A DNA stretch of 64,000 bases from NCBI RefSeq assembly GCF_902497555.1, contig NZ_CABVGP010000001.1, forward strand, positions 930,001 to 994,000. Reading direction: 5' to 3'. Under the pieces are notes generated by a model that did no database searches, had not been told where the DNA came from, and was given only the letters and a program-made list of their open reading frames with translations. The stretch is from Amycolatopsis camponoti (GTDB taxonomy: Bacteria; Actinomycetota; Actinomycetes; Mycobacteriales; Pseudonocardiaceae). Below are positions 18,163 to 26,370 of the stretch, one piece after another. Position numbers and translations under genes: made by a program. How positions within the stretch are numbered: the stretch's first letter is position 1; every line of letters starts with the position of its first letter.

Positions 18163-18210
18163 CGACCCCCCCACGAACAGAGGGCCACAACGCCAGGCGA
18201 CCACGGCTGG

Positions 18211-18311
18211 GGGTCCGGGGGCGAAGCCCCCGGGCGGGGTCTGGGGGTTGCACCCCCAGAAGCAATGACGAAGCGAGGGAGTCCGGCGAAGGCGCGAAGC
18301 GCCGAAGCCGG
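18211..18311. repeat. Cluster of GC-rich hairpins, dispersed palindromic repeat family
   Basis: Three hairpins follow one another: CGGGGGC-GAA-GCCCCCG at 18216-18232, CTGGGGGT-TGC-ACCCCCAG at 18241-18259, and a nested one with TCCGGC (18282-18287), GGCGC-GAA-GCGCC (18291-18303) and GCCGGA (18306-18311). The first resembles a hairpin at 48208-48246, so this is probably a dispersed element common in actinobacterial genomes. It lies between a stop codon and a tRNA gene and could stop transcription from both sides, although no U-run follows. Confidence 0.65.
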
Positions 18312-18323
18312 AACTCATGAGCG

Positions 18324-18397
18324 TGGGCCCGGAGAGACTCGAACTCTCACTGGCACGGACCTAAACCGTGTGCCTCTGCCAATTGGGCTACGGGCCC
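18324..18397 (-). tRNA. tRNA with anticodon UAG (tRNA-Leu by codon, class I shape)
   Basis: The minus strand folds into a 74-nt cloverleaf. The acceptor stem is GGGCCCG/CGGGCCC with discriminator A, the anticodon stem is CACGG/CCGTG with loop TTTAGGT, and the T arm is GAGAG-TTCGAGT-CTCTC. The anticodon is therefore UAG, which reads the leucine codon CUA (and possibly other CUN). The variable region is only five bases (CCAGT), unlike the long arm expected of bacterial tRNA-Leu. CCA is not encoded. Identity as tRNA-Leu rests on the anticodon and the A73 base. Confidence 0.9.
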
Positions 18398-18495
18398 CAG
18401 CCACTGGGAAGCGTAGCGTGCGGCGTGGCCGGTGCGGCCGCGGTGGGGCGGTCGACTAGGTTGGGGTTCGGAAGTCCCTGCGGCGAGGAGGACAC

Positions 18496-18717
18496 GTGGC
18501 TCGCGATCCCGAGACGATCGAGCGTGAGATCGAGCAGGCCAGGACGGCTCTGGCTTCGACGCTCGATCAGCTGACCGTCAAGGCCGACCCGAAGAAGCTG
18601 GCGGAGTCGGCGAAGGACGGCCTGCGCGCCAAGCTGGACAACCCCAAGGTCAAGTATCCGCTGATCGGCGGGGGGATCCTCGTGGTGGTCCTGTTGGTGC
18701 GCAAGCTGCTCAAGTAG
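18496..18717 (+). CDS. DUF3618 family small membrane protein
   Basis: The 73-residue protein begins VARDPETIEREIEQARTALA, the signature of DUF3618, with an amphipathic helix of about 45 residues followed by a basic segment and a C-terminal membrane helix (YPLIGGGILVVVLLVRKLL). Such proteins are common in actinobacteria, have no known catalytic function and are probably anchored by the C-terminal helix. Translation starts at GTG 18496. The tRNA gene lies upstream on the other strand and a hypothetical gene is convergent, with only three bases between. Confidence 0.85.
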   Translation: MARDPETIEREIEQARTALASTLDQLTVKADPKKLAESAKDGLRAKLDNPKVKYPLIGGGILVVVLLVRKLLK

Positions 18718-18720
18718 CGC

Positions 18721-19164
18721 TCAGGCGCGGGCCTCGGCTGCTTTCTCGGTGGCGGGGGCCGGCTCGGCCGCCGGCTTGCTCTCCTCGACTGCTTTCGGGA
18801 GTTGCTTGCTCGGCGGCAGCTGCGGCTTCTTCTCGGGGGCCGCGGCTTCCGGGGTCTTCTCGGTGGTCTGCTGCTTGGGCACGCTGCCGGGCGGCGGGAT
18901 CTCGAGTGGTGCCTGTTTCGGGAGTGTCAGCCGGGCGGTCATGTACGCCTGGGTGAAGTCCAGTGCGCTGCCGTTGAGCAGGTGGACGACGGTGTTCTTC
19001 CCGTCGCCACCGAGTTCCTCGACGAGCTGGTCGGCCCGGTCGCGCGCGGCGATGATGCCGGGTGCGCGGGCGGTCAGCTCCTTGCCGCGGCCGCTGACCG
19101 TGATCGCCCAGTCGGCGTCCTCTTGGACGTACGTCGCCGTGATCGCTTCCACCATCTGCCTCAC
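18721..19164 (-). CDS. Hypothetical protein with Pro/Lys/Glu-rich C-terminal tail
   Basis: The 147-residue product has a compact N-terminal domain (about residues 1-75) with VQEDADWAITVSGRGKELTARAP-type sequence, short beta strands and an acidic helix (AARDRADQLVEELGG). This pattern vaguely resembles HicB-like or DUF1876-like folds but is not assignable. The remaining half is low complexity, rich in Pro, Lys, Glu and Ala. The GTG at 19164 and the ATG at 19155 are both possible; the first has gagagggg upstream, the second gagg. Function unknown. Confidence 0.7.
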   Translation of the reverse strand: MRQMVEAITATYVQEDADWAITVSGRGKELTARAPGIIAARDRADQLVEELGGDGKNTVVHLLNGSALDFTQAYMTARLTLPKQAPLEIPPPGSVPKQQTTEKTPEAAAPEKKPQLPPSKQLPKAVEESKPAAEPAPATEKAAEARA

Positions 19165-19364
19165 GCCCCTCTCGATGCCTTACACAACCGTGACGCGGTC
19201 GTAGCGATTCCATGACGCTGGTTCTGGATCACTTTGTCCGCGCCCCCTCTCGGTCGTGAAGGTCCAGCACACTTTCTACCGTGTCTTGAGTACCGTAGAG
19301 CAACTCTGTGTCACACGACACGACAGCGCTGAGTAACGACCGAATGGCCTAATGCACGCGCAGG

Positions 19365-19973
19365 TTACCGTGCACGGCGCTGGAGGCCGCTCCACAGCAC
19401 GTCCATGGCGTATTCGGTGGCCATCTGGGGGCTCACCTCATCGTGTCGTTCGCACCAGATCGCGAGCCGTTCGCACGCTCCGACCACGAATTCCGCGGCC
19501 GCTTCGGCTCGGAGGTCGTCGCCGCTGTCGAAGTAGCCGCTCATCAGGGCGGCGATGAGGTCGGTCTGCTGGCGGCGGGTCTCCTCGACCTCGTCGGCGG
19601 CCGGTGTGCCGATCAGGGCCATCTCGTGCCGCAGCAGCGACCACGCCTCGCGCCGTTCCCGGATGAAGACGAAGAAGGCCAGCAGGCCGCGGCGCAGGGC
19701 GTCTTCGGCGGTCGCCGCGCCGACCGTCGCCTGTTCGGTGACTTCGCGCAGGATCGAGCGGGACTCGCGGATGCAGGCGAGCAGCAGGCCTTCCTTCGAG
19801 TTGAAGTACTCGTAGAGCATCGGCTTGGAGACGCCCACCAGTTCGGCGATCTCGTCCATGGACGCCGCCGCGTAGCCGCGCGCCGAAAACACCTGCTCGG
19901 CGACCTCGACCATCTGCCGCATCCGCTCGGCCCGGGGCATGCGCTTGCGCTTCGCGGTGGTCACGGGCGACAC
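19365..19973 (-). CDS. TetR-family transcriptional regulator
   Basis: The 202-residue protein has a classical TetR N-terminal HTH (about residues 15-62: MVEVAEQVFSARGYAAASMD, then IAELVGVSKPMLYEYFNSKE) and a variable C-terminal ligand-binding domain. It starts with GTG at 19973. It is divergent from a Baeyer-Villiger-type monooxygenase gene, with 62 bases between that contain two palindromes. The layout indicates repression of the monooxygenase and of itself. The ligand is not known. Confidence 0.94.
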   Translation of the reverse strand: MSPVTTAKRKRMPRAERMRQMVEVAEQVFSARGYAAASMDEIAELVGVSKPMLYEYFNSKEGLLLACIRESRSILREVTEQATVGAATAEDALRRGLLAFFVFIRERREAWSLLRHEMALIGTPAADEVEETRRQQTDLIAALMSGYFDSGDDLRAEAAAEFVVGACERLAIWCERHDEVSPQMATEYAMDVLWSGLQRRAR

Positions 19974-19974
19974 T

Positions 19975-20000
19975 CTACCGGTAGTAACCTACTCTGAGTA
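19975..20000. promoter_or_regulatory. Two palindromes in the TetR/monooxygenase divergent promoter region
   Basis: CTACCGGTAG at 19975-19984 is a perfect ten-base palindrome and TACTCTGAGTA at 19990-20000 is a perfect inverted repeat around one base. Both lie in the 62-base interval between divergent starts and are good candidates for TetR operator half-sites or a bipartite operator. No binding data exist, so the function is inferred from symmetry and place. Confidence 0.5.
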
Positions 20001-20035
20001 AGCTGGACGACGAGTAACAGTAACCGGGAGGCGCG

Positions 20036-21493
20036 ATGGGCAACCGCACGGAGACCGGGGTCGTGATCGTCGGGACCGGGTTCTCCGGTCTCGGCATGGC
20101 GATCCAGCTGCGCAAGGAGGGGCGCGACGACTTCGTCATCCTCGAAAAGGCGCACGACGTCGGCGGCACCTGGCGGGACAACAGCTACCCCGGGTGTGCC
20201 TGCGACATCCCGTCGCACATGTACTCGTTCTCCTTCGAGCAGAACCCGGGCTGGTCGCGGGCGTACTCGCCGCAGCCGGAGATCTGGCGGTACATGCGCG
20301 AGGTGGCCGACAAGCACGACCTGCGCCGCTTCGTCCGCTTCGGCCAGGAGATGACCGGCGCCCGCTGGGACGCCGACGAGAACCGCTGGCACGTCGCCAC
20401 GAGGGGCGGCGACGAGTTCGTGGCGGGTGCGCTGGTCGCGGGGGTCGGGGCGCTGCACCTGCCGCAGATCCCGGAGCTGCCCGGGATCGAGAACTTCGCG
20501 GGCCCGGCGTTCCACTCCGCGCGGTGGCGCCACGACGTCGACCTGAAGGGCAAGAAGGTCGCCGTCGTCGGCACCGGCGCCAGCGCGGTGCAGTTCGTGC
20601 CGAAGATCGCGCCCGAGGTGGGGGAGCTGACGCTGTTCCAGCGCACCCCGCCGTGGATCATGCCGAAGGCCGACCACGAGATGTCCGGGCGCACGCGCGC
20701 CCTGTTCAAGGCGTTCCCGCCGGCCCAGCGCGCCTACCGGAACCTGCTCTATTGGATGCTCGAAGCGCGCGCCATCGGCTTCAACGGCCAGTCGTGGGTG
20801 ATGAAGCTCGGGCAGCGCCTGGCCAAGCGCAACATCGACCGCGCGATCACCGACCCGGCGCTGCGGCGCAAGGTCACCCCGGACTACACCATGGGCTGCA
20901 AGCGCGTGCTCATCTCCAACGACTACTACCCGGCGCTGGCCCGGGACAACGTCGACGTCGTCACCGACGGCGTGAAGGAGGTCCGCGAGCACAGCGTCGT
21001 CGACGCGGCGGGCGTCGAGCACGAGGCCGACGTCATCGTCTACGGCACCGGCTTCCACGTCACCGACGCCTTCGACGACCTGGAGATCGTCGGGCGCGAC
21101 GGGCGCAACCTGGGCAAGGAGTGGGCGACCGAGGGGATGCGGACGCACCTCGGGATCACCGTCGCCGGCTTCCCGAACCTGTTCTTCCTGCTCGGCCCGA
21201 ACACCGGCCTCGGGCACAACTCCGTCGTGTTCATGATCGAGGCCCAGATCTCCTACGTCGCCGAAGCGCTGCGGCTGGCCCGCGGCAAGGCGATCGAGCC
21301 GAAGCCCGAGGTGCAGGAACGGTTCAACATCTCGATCCAGCGCAAGCTGGCGAAGGGTATTTGGACGCGCGGCGGCTGCAAGAGCTGGTACCTGGACGCG
21401 AAGGGCGTCAACCGGACGATCTGGCCGGGCTTCACCTGGCGGTACTGGCTGGACACGCGCAAGGTGCGGCGCGAGGACTTCCTCGTCGGCTGA
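20036..21493 (+). CDS. Flavin-dependent Baeyer-Villiger-type monooxygenase
   Basis: The 485-residue protein binds FAD through VIVGTGFSGLGMAIQL and NADPH through VAVVGTGASAVQF. Between them, FAGPAFHSARWRHD fits the Baeyer-Villiger fingerprint FxGxxxHxxxW(P/D), here with Asp at the variable end. DVGGTWRDNSYPGCACDIPSH is also typical. Such enzymes convert ketones to esters or oxidise heteroatoms. Start at ATG 20036 has a gggaggcg ribosome-binding site. The adjacent divergent TetR gene likely controls it. The substrate cannot be told; related actinobacterial enzymes act on cyclic, steroid or alkyl ketones. Confidence 0.92.
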   Translation: MGNRTETGVVIVGTGFSGLGMAIQLRKEGRDDFVILEKAHDVGGTWRDNSYPGCACDIPSHMYSFSFEQNPGWSRAYSPQPEIWRYMREVADKHDLRRFVRFGQEMTGARWDADENRWHVATRGGDEFVAGALVAGVGALHLPQIPELPGIENFAGPAFHSARWRHDVDLKGKKVAVVGTGASAVQFVPKIAPEVGELTLFQRTPPWIMPKADHEMSGRTRALFKAFPPAQRAYRNLLYWMLEARAIGFNGQSWVMKLGQRLAKRNIDRAITDPALRRKVTPDYTMGCKRVLISNDYYPALARDNVDVVTDGVKEVREHSVVDAAGVEHEADVIVYGTGFHVTDAFDDLEIVGRDGRNLGKEWATEGMRTHLGITVAGFPNLFFLLGPNTGLGHNSVVFMIEAQISYVAEALRLARGKAIEPKPEVQERFNISIQRKLAKGIWTRGGCKSWYLDAKGVNRTIWPGFTWRYWLDTRKVRREDFLVG

Positions 21494-21540
21494 CCGGGCG
21501 GTCCCCACCGGCGGAGGAGGCCGGTGGGGACCGCCGCGGA

Positions 21541-22011
21541 TCAGCGGGAGACGTAGCGGCGGAGGCGGCCGATCAGGTCCACGGTCGGCAGCCCGCACAG
21601 CTCGGCCATGCGCTCCAGCGCCGGCAGGTCGAGCGCGACCTCGGCGCCCCCGTGCTCGCCGGACTGGCGCAGGCGGTCCTCGGCCCAGCGGCGCAACGGC
21701 AACAGCTCGTCCGACGCGTCGGCGACGACCTTGCGCAGGTCGACGCGGACCCGGCCGGGCTCGTCGACGAACACCCGGCGGTGCACCTTGGCCAGCAGGT
21801 CCTGGGGCAGCTCGTCCATCGCGACGCACAGCTCGACCAGGCGCACCACCGAGCACTGTCTGGTGCCCAGTTCGTAGGTGGCCAGCGTCTGCAGCGAAAT
21901 CTCGCTCTGCAGGTGCTGGTTCAGCTCCTTGCGCGTCCACCCTCGGCTGCGCCTGAGCTTGCGGAGCTCGTCTCCGAGAATCCGCTGATAGTCCTCAGCG
22001 TCGATCAGCAC
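21541..22011 (-). CDS. XRE-family helix-turn-helix regulator
   Basis: The protein has a lambda-repressor-like HTH in its first half (DELRKLRRSRGWTRKELNQH, then LQTLATYELGTRQCSV) and a C-terminal helical part with a hydrophobic end (LIGRLRRYVSR). The GTG at 22011, preceded by AGGGGA at good distance, gives VLIDAEDYQRILGDEL and about 156 residues. An alternative GTG at 22086 would add 25 residues (VRVHLHGNLVTT...) with no clear ribosome-binding site. It is convergent with the monooxygenase gene and followed upstream by a palindrome at 22191. Target genes are unknown. Confidence 0.8.
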   Translation of the reverse strand: MLIDAEDYQRILGDELRKLRRSRGWTRKELNQHLQSEISLQTLATYELGTRQCSVVRLVELCVAMDELPQDLLAKVHRRVFVDEPGRVRVDLRKVVADASDELLPLRRWAEDRLRQSGEHGGAEVALDLPALERMAELCGLPTVDLIGRLRRYVSR

Positions 22012-22190
22012 ATCAATGTCCCCTGCCGTGCTCTCCCGCGGCACTCGCACGGTGGTGACAAGATTCCCGTGCAGGTGCACCCTCACATGTATGTAAGTGC
22101 GCAGGCCCCCGGCCCTTACGCGATTCCGGGCATGTCTTTGATACCGATTGCGCGAGTTAGGCCGAACGGGTTAACGGCAGGTGGCCATGC

Positions 22191-22203
22191 CTGCAAATTG
22201 CAG
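22191..22203. promoter_or_regulatory. Palindrome upstream of the XRE regulator
   Basis: CTGCAAATTGCAG at 22191-22203 is a perfect inverted repeat around one base in the gap between the XRE gene and the LCP gene. It may be an autoregulatory operator. This is inferred only from symmetry. Confidence 0.35.
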
Positions 22204-22261
22204 TCTGCAGAACACTAAACCGATCGCAGTGTCCCTGATGGACAGTCGGACCGGGCCGCCC

Positions 22262-23917
22262 TCAGTTGACGCAGGGGACGCCTTCGGCGGTGATCGGCTT
22301 GTCCTCGTCGGCGACCGGCGGCGGGGCCGGGGCCTGGGACGACGAGCCCGCGGCGGCGCCGGAACCGGCGCTCGCGTCGGAGGCCGTGCCCTGGTAGTCC
22401 GAGCCCAGGAACACCATCACGTGGCCGGCCGAGACGCTCTTGTCCTCCTGGATCGTCGGCGAGCCGCCGAGCGCGTCCGCGACGGCCTGGCCCTTGTCCT
22501 TGCCACCCTTGGGGACCCAGATGACCGTGGTCTTGCGCGCGGTCGCGTTCGCCGTGTCGCCGGAGGTGAAGCCCTTGGCGTCGAGGGTCTTGGCGACGCT
22601 CGCGGCCAGGCCGGTCTTGCCGGAGGCGTTGCGGACGTCGACCGTGGTCGCCTTGTTCGCGGGGTCGGCCTGGTTCGCCGGCGGCGCCGTCTGGCCCGGC
22701 TGCGGCCCGGCGAGGCTCTGGACGAACTGCTTCACCTCGGCCGGGTCGACCTGGATGGCCGTGCCGTCTTCGGGGGTCTTGTACTCGACGTTCTTCACCG
22801 GGATGGTGCGGAACTCGAGCTGGCCGCCGGTCAAGCCCTTCATCTGCTGGGCGAACCCGAAGATGTCCCAGTTCTGGTTGAGCACGACCGACTTCTTGAT
22901 GGCGTCGATCAGGTCGGACAGCTTGCCCGGGTTGGTCAGCGTGCCCGCCGAGAGCACTTTGCGGGCCATGCCGGCCATGAACACCTGCTGGCGGACGACC
23001 CGGTCGAGGTCGCCGTTGGGCAGCCCGTGGCGCTGGCGGACGAACTCGAGCGCCTCGACGCCGGAGATCGTGTGCTGGCCCTTGGTGAAGTTCGCGCCGG
23101 AGTACTGGTCCTTGACGTTGTTGTTGAGGCAGACGTCGACGCCGCCGATGGCCTTCGTGATGTCGCTGAAGCCGAGCAGGTTGACCGCGGCGTAGTTGTC
23201 GATGGTCGACCCGGTGAGCTTCTCGATGGTCTCGATGAGCTCCTTCGCCCCGGCCTGGTTGGCCTTGACGTCGAGCTCCTTCGGGTCGGTGACGCCCTGC
23301 TTCTGCAGGTCCTTGCGGGCCTGCAGCATCGCCCTGGCGTAGGCGGAGTTGATCTTGTGCTTGCCGTAGCCGGGGATGTCGACGTAGGAGTCGCGCGGCA
23401 GCGACATCGCGACGGCCTTGCTGCCGTCGTTCGGGATGTGCACGAAAATCAGCGAGTCGGTGTTGAGCTCGCCGTCGGAGTCACCCGCGCGCAGCTCGTC
23501 GAGCACCTCGCGCGAGAGCGGGTTGCCCTGGGCGTCGGTGCGGCTGTCGAGGCCGACTAGCAGGATGTCGCGGGCGCCGTCGGCGGGCTTGTCGCCCCCG
23601 CCGCCGTCGCTGATCACGTTCGCGTAGTTCAGCCCGTTGACCAGGCCCTGCATGGCGGCCCACGCGTACCCCGTCAGGCCCATGACCAGCAGTGACACGA
23701 CGGCCAGCGCGATCTTCGCGCCGCGGAAGGAGTTGCGGCGGGCCCGCGGGGCCGGCCGCGGCTGGGGACGGCGAGGCGGCGGAGCCGTGCGGCGCGCGTC
23801 CACCGGCTCGCGGCGGGGCGCCGGGCGGCGCGGCGGTGCGGTGCGCCGGCCTGGCTCTTCCTGCCGGGGCCGGGCGGGGCGGCGGTCGCCTTGCCCGTTC
23901 CGAGGCGGGTGATCCAC
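22262..23917 (-). CDS. LytR-CpsA-Psr (LCP) family cell-wall glycopolymer ligase with LytR_C domain
   Basis: LCP enzymes attach arabinogalactan or teichoic-acid-type polymers to peptidoglycan on the outer face of the membrane. The 551-residue protein has a Pro/Arg-rich cytoplasmic tail (about 1-62), one membrane helix (about 68-90) and the LCP domain (about 110-340). The domain shows ILLVGLDSRTD, MSLPRDSYVDIPGYGKHKIN and LEFVRQRHGLPNGDLDRVVR with the catalytic Arg/Asp residues. A LytR_C domain lies around 420-510. The GTG at 23917 has gaggag upstream. It stands alone, between the XRE and phospholipase-fusion genes. Confidence 0.95.
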   Translation of the reverse strand: MDHPPRNGQGDRRPARPRQEEPGRRTAPPRRPAPRREPVDARRTAPPPRRPQPRPAPRARRNSFRGAKIALAVVSLLVMGLTGYAWAAMQGLVNGLNYANVISDGGGGDKPADGARDILLVGLDSRTDAQGNPLSREVLDELRAGDSDGELNTDSLIFVHIPNDGSKAVAMSLPRDSYVDIPGYGKHKINSAYARAMLQARKDLQKQGVTDPKELDVKANQAGAKELIETIEKLTGSTIDNYAAVNLLGFSDITKAIGGVDVCLNNNVKDQYSGANFTKGQHTISGVEALEFVRQRHGLPNGDLDRVVRQQVFMAGMARKVLSAGTLTNPGKLSDLIDAIKKSVVLNQNWDIFGFAQQMKGLTGGQLEFRTIPVKNVEYKTPEDGTAIQVDPAEVKQFVQSLAGPQPGQTAPPANQADPANKATTVDVRNASGKTGLAASVAKTLDAKGFTSGDTANATARKTTVIWVPKGGKDKGQAVADALGGSPTIQEDKSVSAGHVMVFLGSDYQGTASDASAGSGAAAGSSSQAPAPPPVADEDKPITAEGVPCVN

Positions 23918-24060
23918 GCGGGCGACTCCTCACTGCTTCGATCGGTACTGCCAGAGGATGGACGCATGGTGCCTTCACCTGGTTGCCGTAGCGTTACACA
24001 TCCCCCTGTGAATGTGGCATGCACCACCCAGTTTCCCGCACGCCAGCTGGTTTCGCCTGG

Positions 24061-26214
24061 TCAGGACGTCGCGTTCGCCGGTCTGCGGGCCGGCAGCAGA
24101 GTGCCCGCCGTCGCGAGCAGGGCGAACCCGGCCGTCGCCGCGTGCAGCGTGACGCCGAGGAGCTCGGACGTGCCGCCGCCGTCGGCGAACAGGAGCGAGG
24201 GCGCGCAGGCGAGTGCCGTGGTGAGCCAGGTGCCGGTCGCCGCGCCCGCCCCGAGCCGGATCGTGTGCAGCAGGAACACCCCGAGCAGCAGGTGCACCAG
24301 GCTCTGGATCGGGTCGAGCCGCAGGCCCAGCAGGTCGGCGTCGGCGGCCACCCCGCCGAAGCGGGTGAGCGCGAAGCCGAACACCCCGAGCGTCGCGTAG
24401 CCGATGCCGAACCCGGCCGCGGCCCTGGTCAGCACGACGGTCCGGCGGCCGGGGAGCTCGGCCGCGCGGGGCCGCCGTCCGTGGTGGCTGTGCCGCTCGA
24501 ACCACCAGAAGACCAGGGTCGCGGGCACCGCGAGCAGCCCGACCGCGACCAGCGTGCGCGGCCGGACCAGCCAGGTCAGCCCGTCGGCGATCCGGCCGGG
24601 CAGGTACACGATCGACACGAGCAGCAGCATCCCGGCGAGGAACGCCAGGTAGAGGCTCATCGGCGCGCGCACGACGAACCGGGACGCGGCGGCGACGCGC
24701 GGCCGGTCGCCGAGCCTGCCGAGCGGGCCGGCCAGGAGCCCGAGCACGCCGAGCTGGACCAGGCCGAGCAGCAGCACGCCCCACGGCGGCGCCGAGAACG
24801 CCGCCGGGGCGCCCGGGCTGCCGAGCAGGACAGGCGGCCCGTCCCGCAGGACGCTCACCACGACGAGGCCCGCGACACCGGTCGCGGCGGCCGCGGCGAG
24901 CAGCCGTCGTGACGGGCGTACGCCGTCCGCGTGCGCGAAGGCGAGTTGCTGAGCCAGGAGCGCGAGAGCGAACGTCGCCGCGAAGCGAGGCAGAGGCGAA
25001 GCGGTCGCCTCGGCGGCCAGTTCGCCGGCGACGACCAGCGCGAGCAGCCCGGCCGCCGCGCTCACCGGGGCGCGGCGGTGCAGGGCCAGCAGCGGGGGCG
25101 CGCAGACGATCGTCAGCAGGTAGACCCCGAGCAGCCACAGCGGGTGCAGCGCGATCCGCATGACCGTCGCGGTCGTCCCCGCCGGGATGCCGAGGAGCTC
25201 GAGCGCGAGTGGCGTCAGGAGGGCGACGACGGCGAAGATCAGCGCCGGGCGCAGCAGCGGGCTGGCGCGCTCGGCGAGGAAGTGGCGGTAGCCCCCGCCG
25301 TGCTCTTGTTCGGTGCGCCAGCCGGCCGCGTTGGCGTGGCCGCCGGCGAAGAAGATCAGCGGGGCGAGCTGGGCGAGCCAGGTCAGCGGCCAGAGCGACG
25401 TCTCCGACGCGCCGGCCCAGTGCGCGAGTGCCGTCACCGACTCGCCGAGGAGCAGGAGGACGACCCCGCCCGCGCCGAGCAACGCCCACCGGGTGACTTC
25501 GGCGGGGGTGGCGGCGGGCACCGGCAGCCGCGGCTCGCGGCGGGCCCGCAGCCAGCCGCGCAGCCGGAAGACCAGCAGGCAGGCGATCACGAGCACGCCG
25601 GCGACCATCGGGCCGATCGGGTCGCCGACCGGCGGGCCCCAGCGCTGGTGCCACGAGTTGACGACCAGGCCGGCCGAGTAGAAGGACGCGACGACCCGGC
25701 AGGTCCCCGCGGAGTTCATCGGGTTGAGGTCGCAGGCGTGGTGCATGTCGTGCGACAGCTGGTTGTCGAGGGCTTCACGGACCTCGGGGCCGAGCGGGTG
25801 GCCCTTGCGGTCGGCGTAGCGCAGGAGGTCGTAGCCGAGGTCGTGCGCCTTGCACGGCACGGCGTAGTCCCACTTCGTGTTGTCGTCGCCCCAGGGCGTC
25901 GAGCAGCCGCCGTCGACGTGGACGGCGCGGACGGTGCCGTCGCGGGCCGTCATCGCACCGGGGGTGACGCCGCTGAGCGCGGTGAAGTCCTTCGGCAGCC
26001 GCGCGAGCGCGTCGGGGTGCGGGCCCGGGTGGACGAGCGCCTCGATGGCGTTCTGCGCGGCGAGCACGTCCCCGGTCGGCGGGCCCTGGTCCGGCGGGGC
26101 CGGCGGGCGCGAGGCGATCAGGCCGAAGGCGAAGACGACCAGGAGGACCAGCAGCAGCCAGCCGGACGTCGACCAGGGTCGGCGGACACGAGACGGCTCG
26201 GTCGGGGCTGGCAT
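24061..26214 (-). CDS. Prokaryotic phospholipase A2 domain fused to polytopic acyltransferase-like membrane region
   Basis: The 717-residue protein is a multi-domain fusion. After a membrane anchor (residues 19-34) comes an extracytoplasmic domain with the prokaryotic PLA2 core: Cys104, Cys121, the His124-Asp125 pair in CKAHDLGYDLLRYAD, and a second Asp with Cys161 in LDNQLSHDMHHACD. From about residue 200 the chain is polytopic. FFAGGHANAAGWRTE and LHPLWLLGVYLLTI resemble acyltransferase-3 membrane proteins. The last segment, LDPIQSLVHLLLGVFLL, resembles DUF4383. The enzyme may deacylate and reacylate envelope lipids. The start at 26214 gives a basic, hydrophobic N-terminus. The acyltransferase and DUF4383 assignments are by resemblance only. 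Confidence 0.82.
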   Translation of the reverse strand: MPAPTEPSRVRRPWSTSGWLLLVLLVVFAFGLIASRPPAPPDQGPPTGDVLAAQNAIEALVHPGPHPDALARLPKDFTALSGVTPGAMTARDGTVRAVHVDGGCSTPWGDDNTKWDYAVPCKAHDLGYDLLRYADRKGHPLGPEVREALDNQLSHDMHHACDLNPMNSAGTCRVVASFYSAGLVVNSWHQRWGPPVGDPIGPMVAGVLVIACLLVFRLRGWLRARREPRLPVPAATPAEVTRWALLGAGGVVLLLLGESVTALAHWAGASETSLWPLTWLAQLAPLIFFAGGHANAAGWRTEQEHGGGYRHFLAERASPLLRPALIFAVVALLTPLALELLGIPAGTTATVMRIALHPLWLLGVYLLTIVCAPPLLALHRRAPVSAAAGLLALVVAGELAAEATASPLPRFAATFALALLAQQLAFAHADGVRPSRRLLAAAAATGVAGLVVVSVLRDGPPVLLGSPGAPAAFSAPPWGVLLLGLVQLGVLGLLAGPLGRLGDRPRVAAASRFVVRAPMSLYLAFLAGMLLLVSIVYLPGRIADGLTWLVRPRTLVAVGLLAVPATLVFWWFERHSHHGRRPRAAELPGRRTVVLTRAAAGFGIGYATLGVFGFALTRFGGVAADADLLGLRLDPIQSLVHLLLGVFLLHTIRLGAGAATGTWLTTALACAPSLLFADGGGTSELLGVTLHAATAGFALLATAGTLLPARRPANATS

Positions 26215-26370
26215 GGGTTCAAGGGTGCCAGCCCCGTCCCGGCGACGACACGGGGCTAACCCCCGAGCCGGGTCCTGCCCGATCGGGTGGCGCGGAGGGC
26301 TGCCCGTTCTTACGTTCCGCGACGGGCGGGCGCGGCGCAGACTGCGTCCGGGGGACCAGGAGGCGTTGCG

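Noticed and set aside
18324..18397. Integration site (att) at the tRNA gene
   Set aside because: No integrase gene and no repeat of the tRNA 3' end were seen nearby.
24061..24061. Riboswitches or T-box leaders in the window
   Set aside because: No conserved cobalamin, SAM, TPP, glycine or T-box core was found in the intergenic regions inspected by eye.
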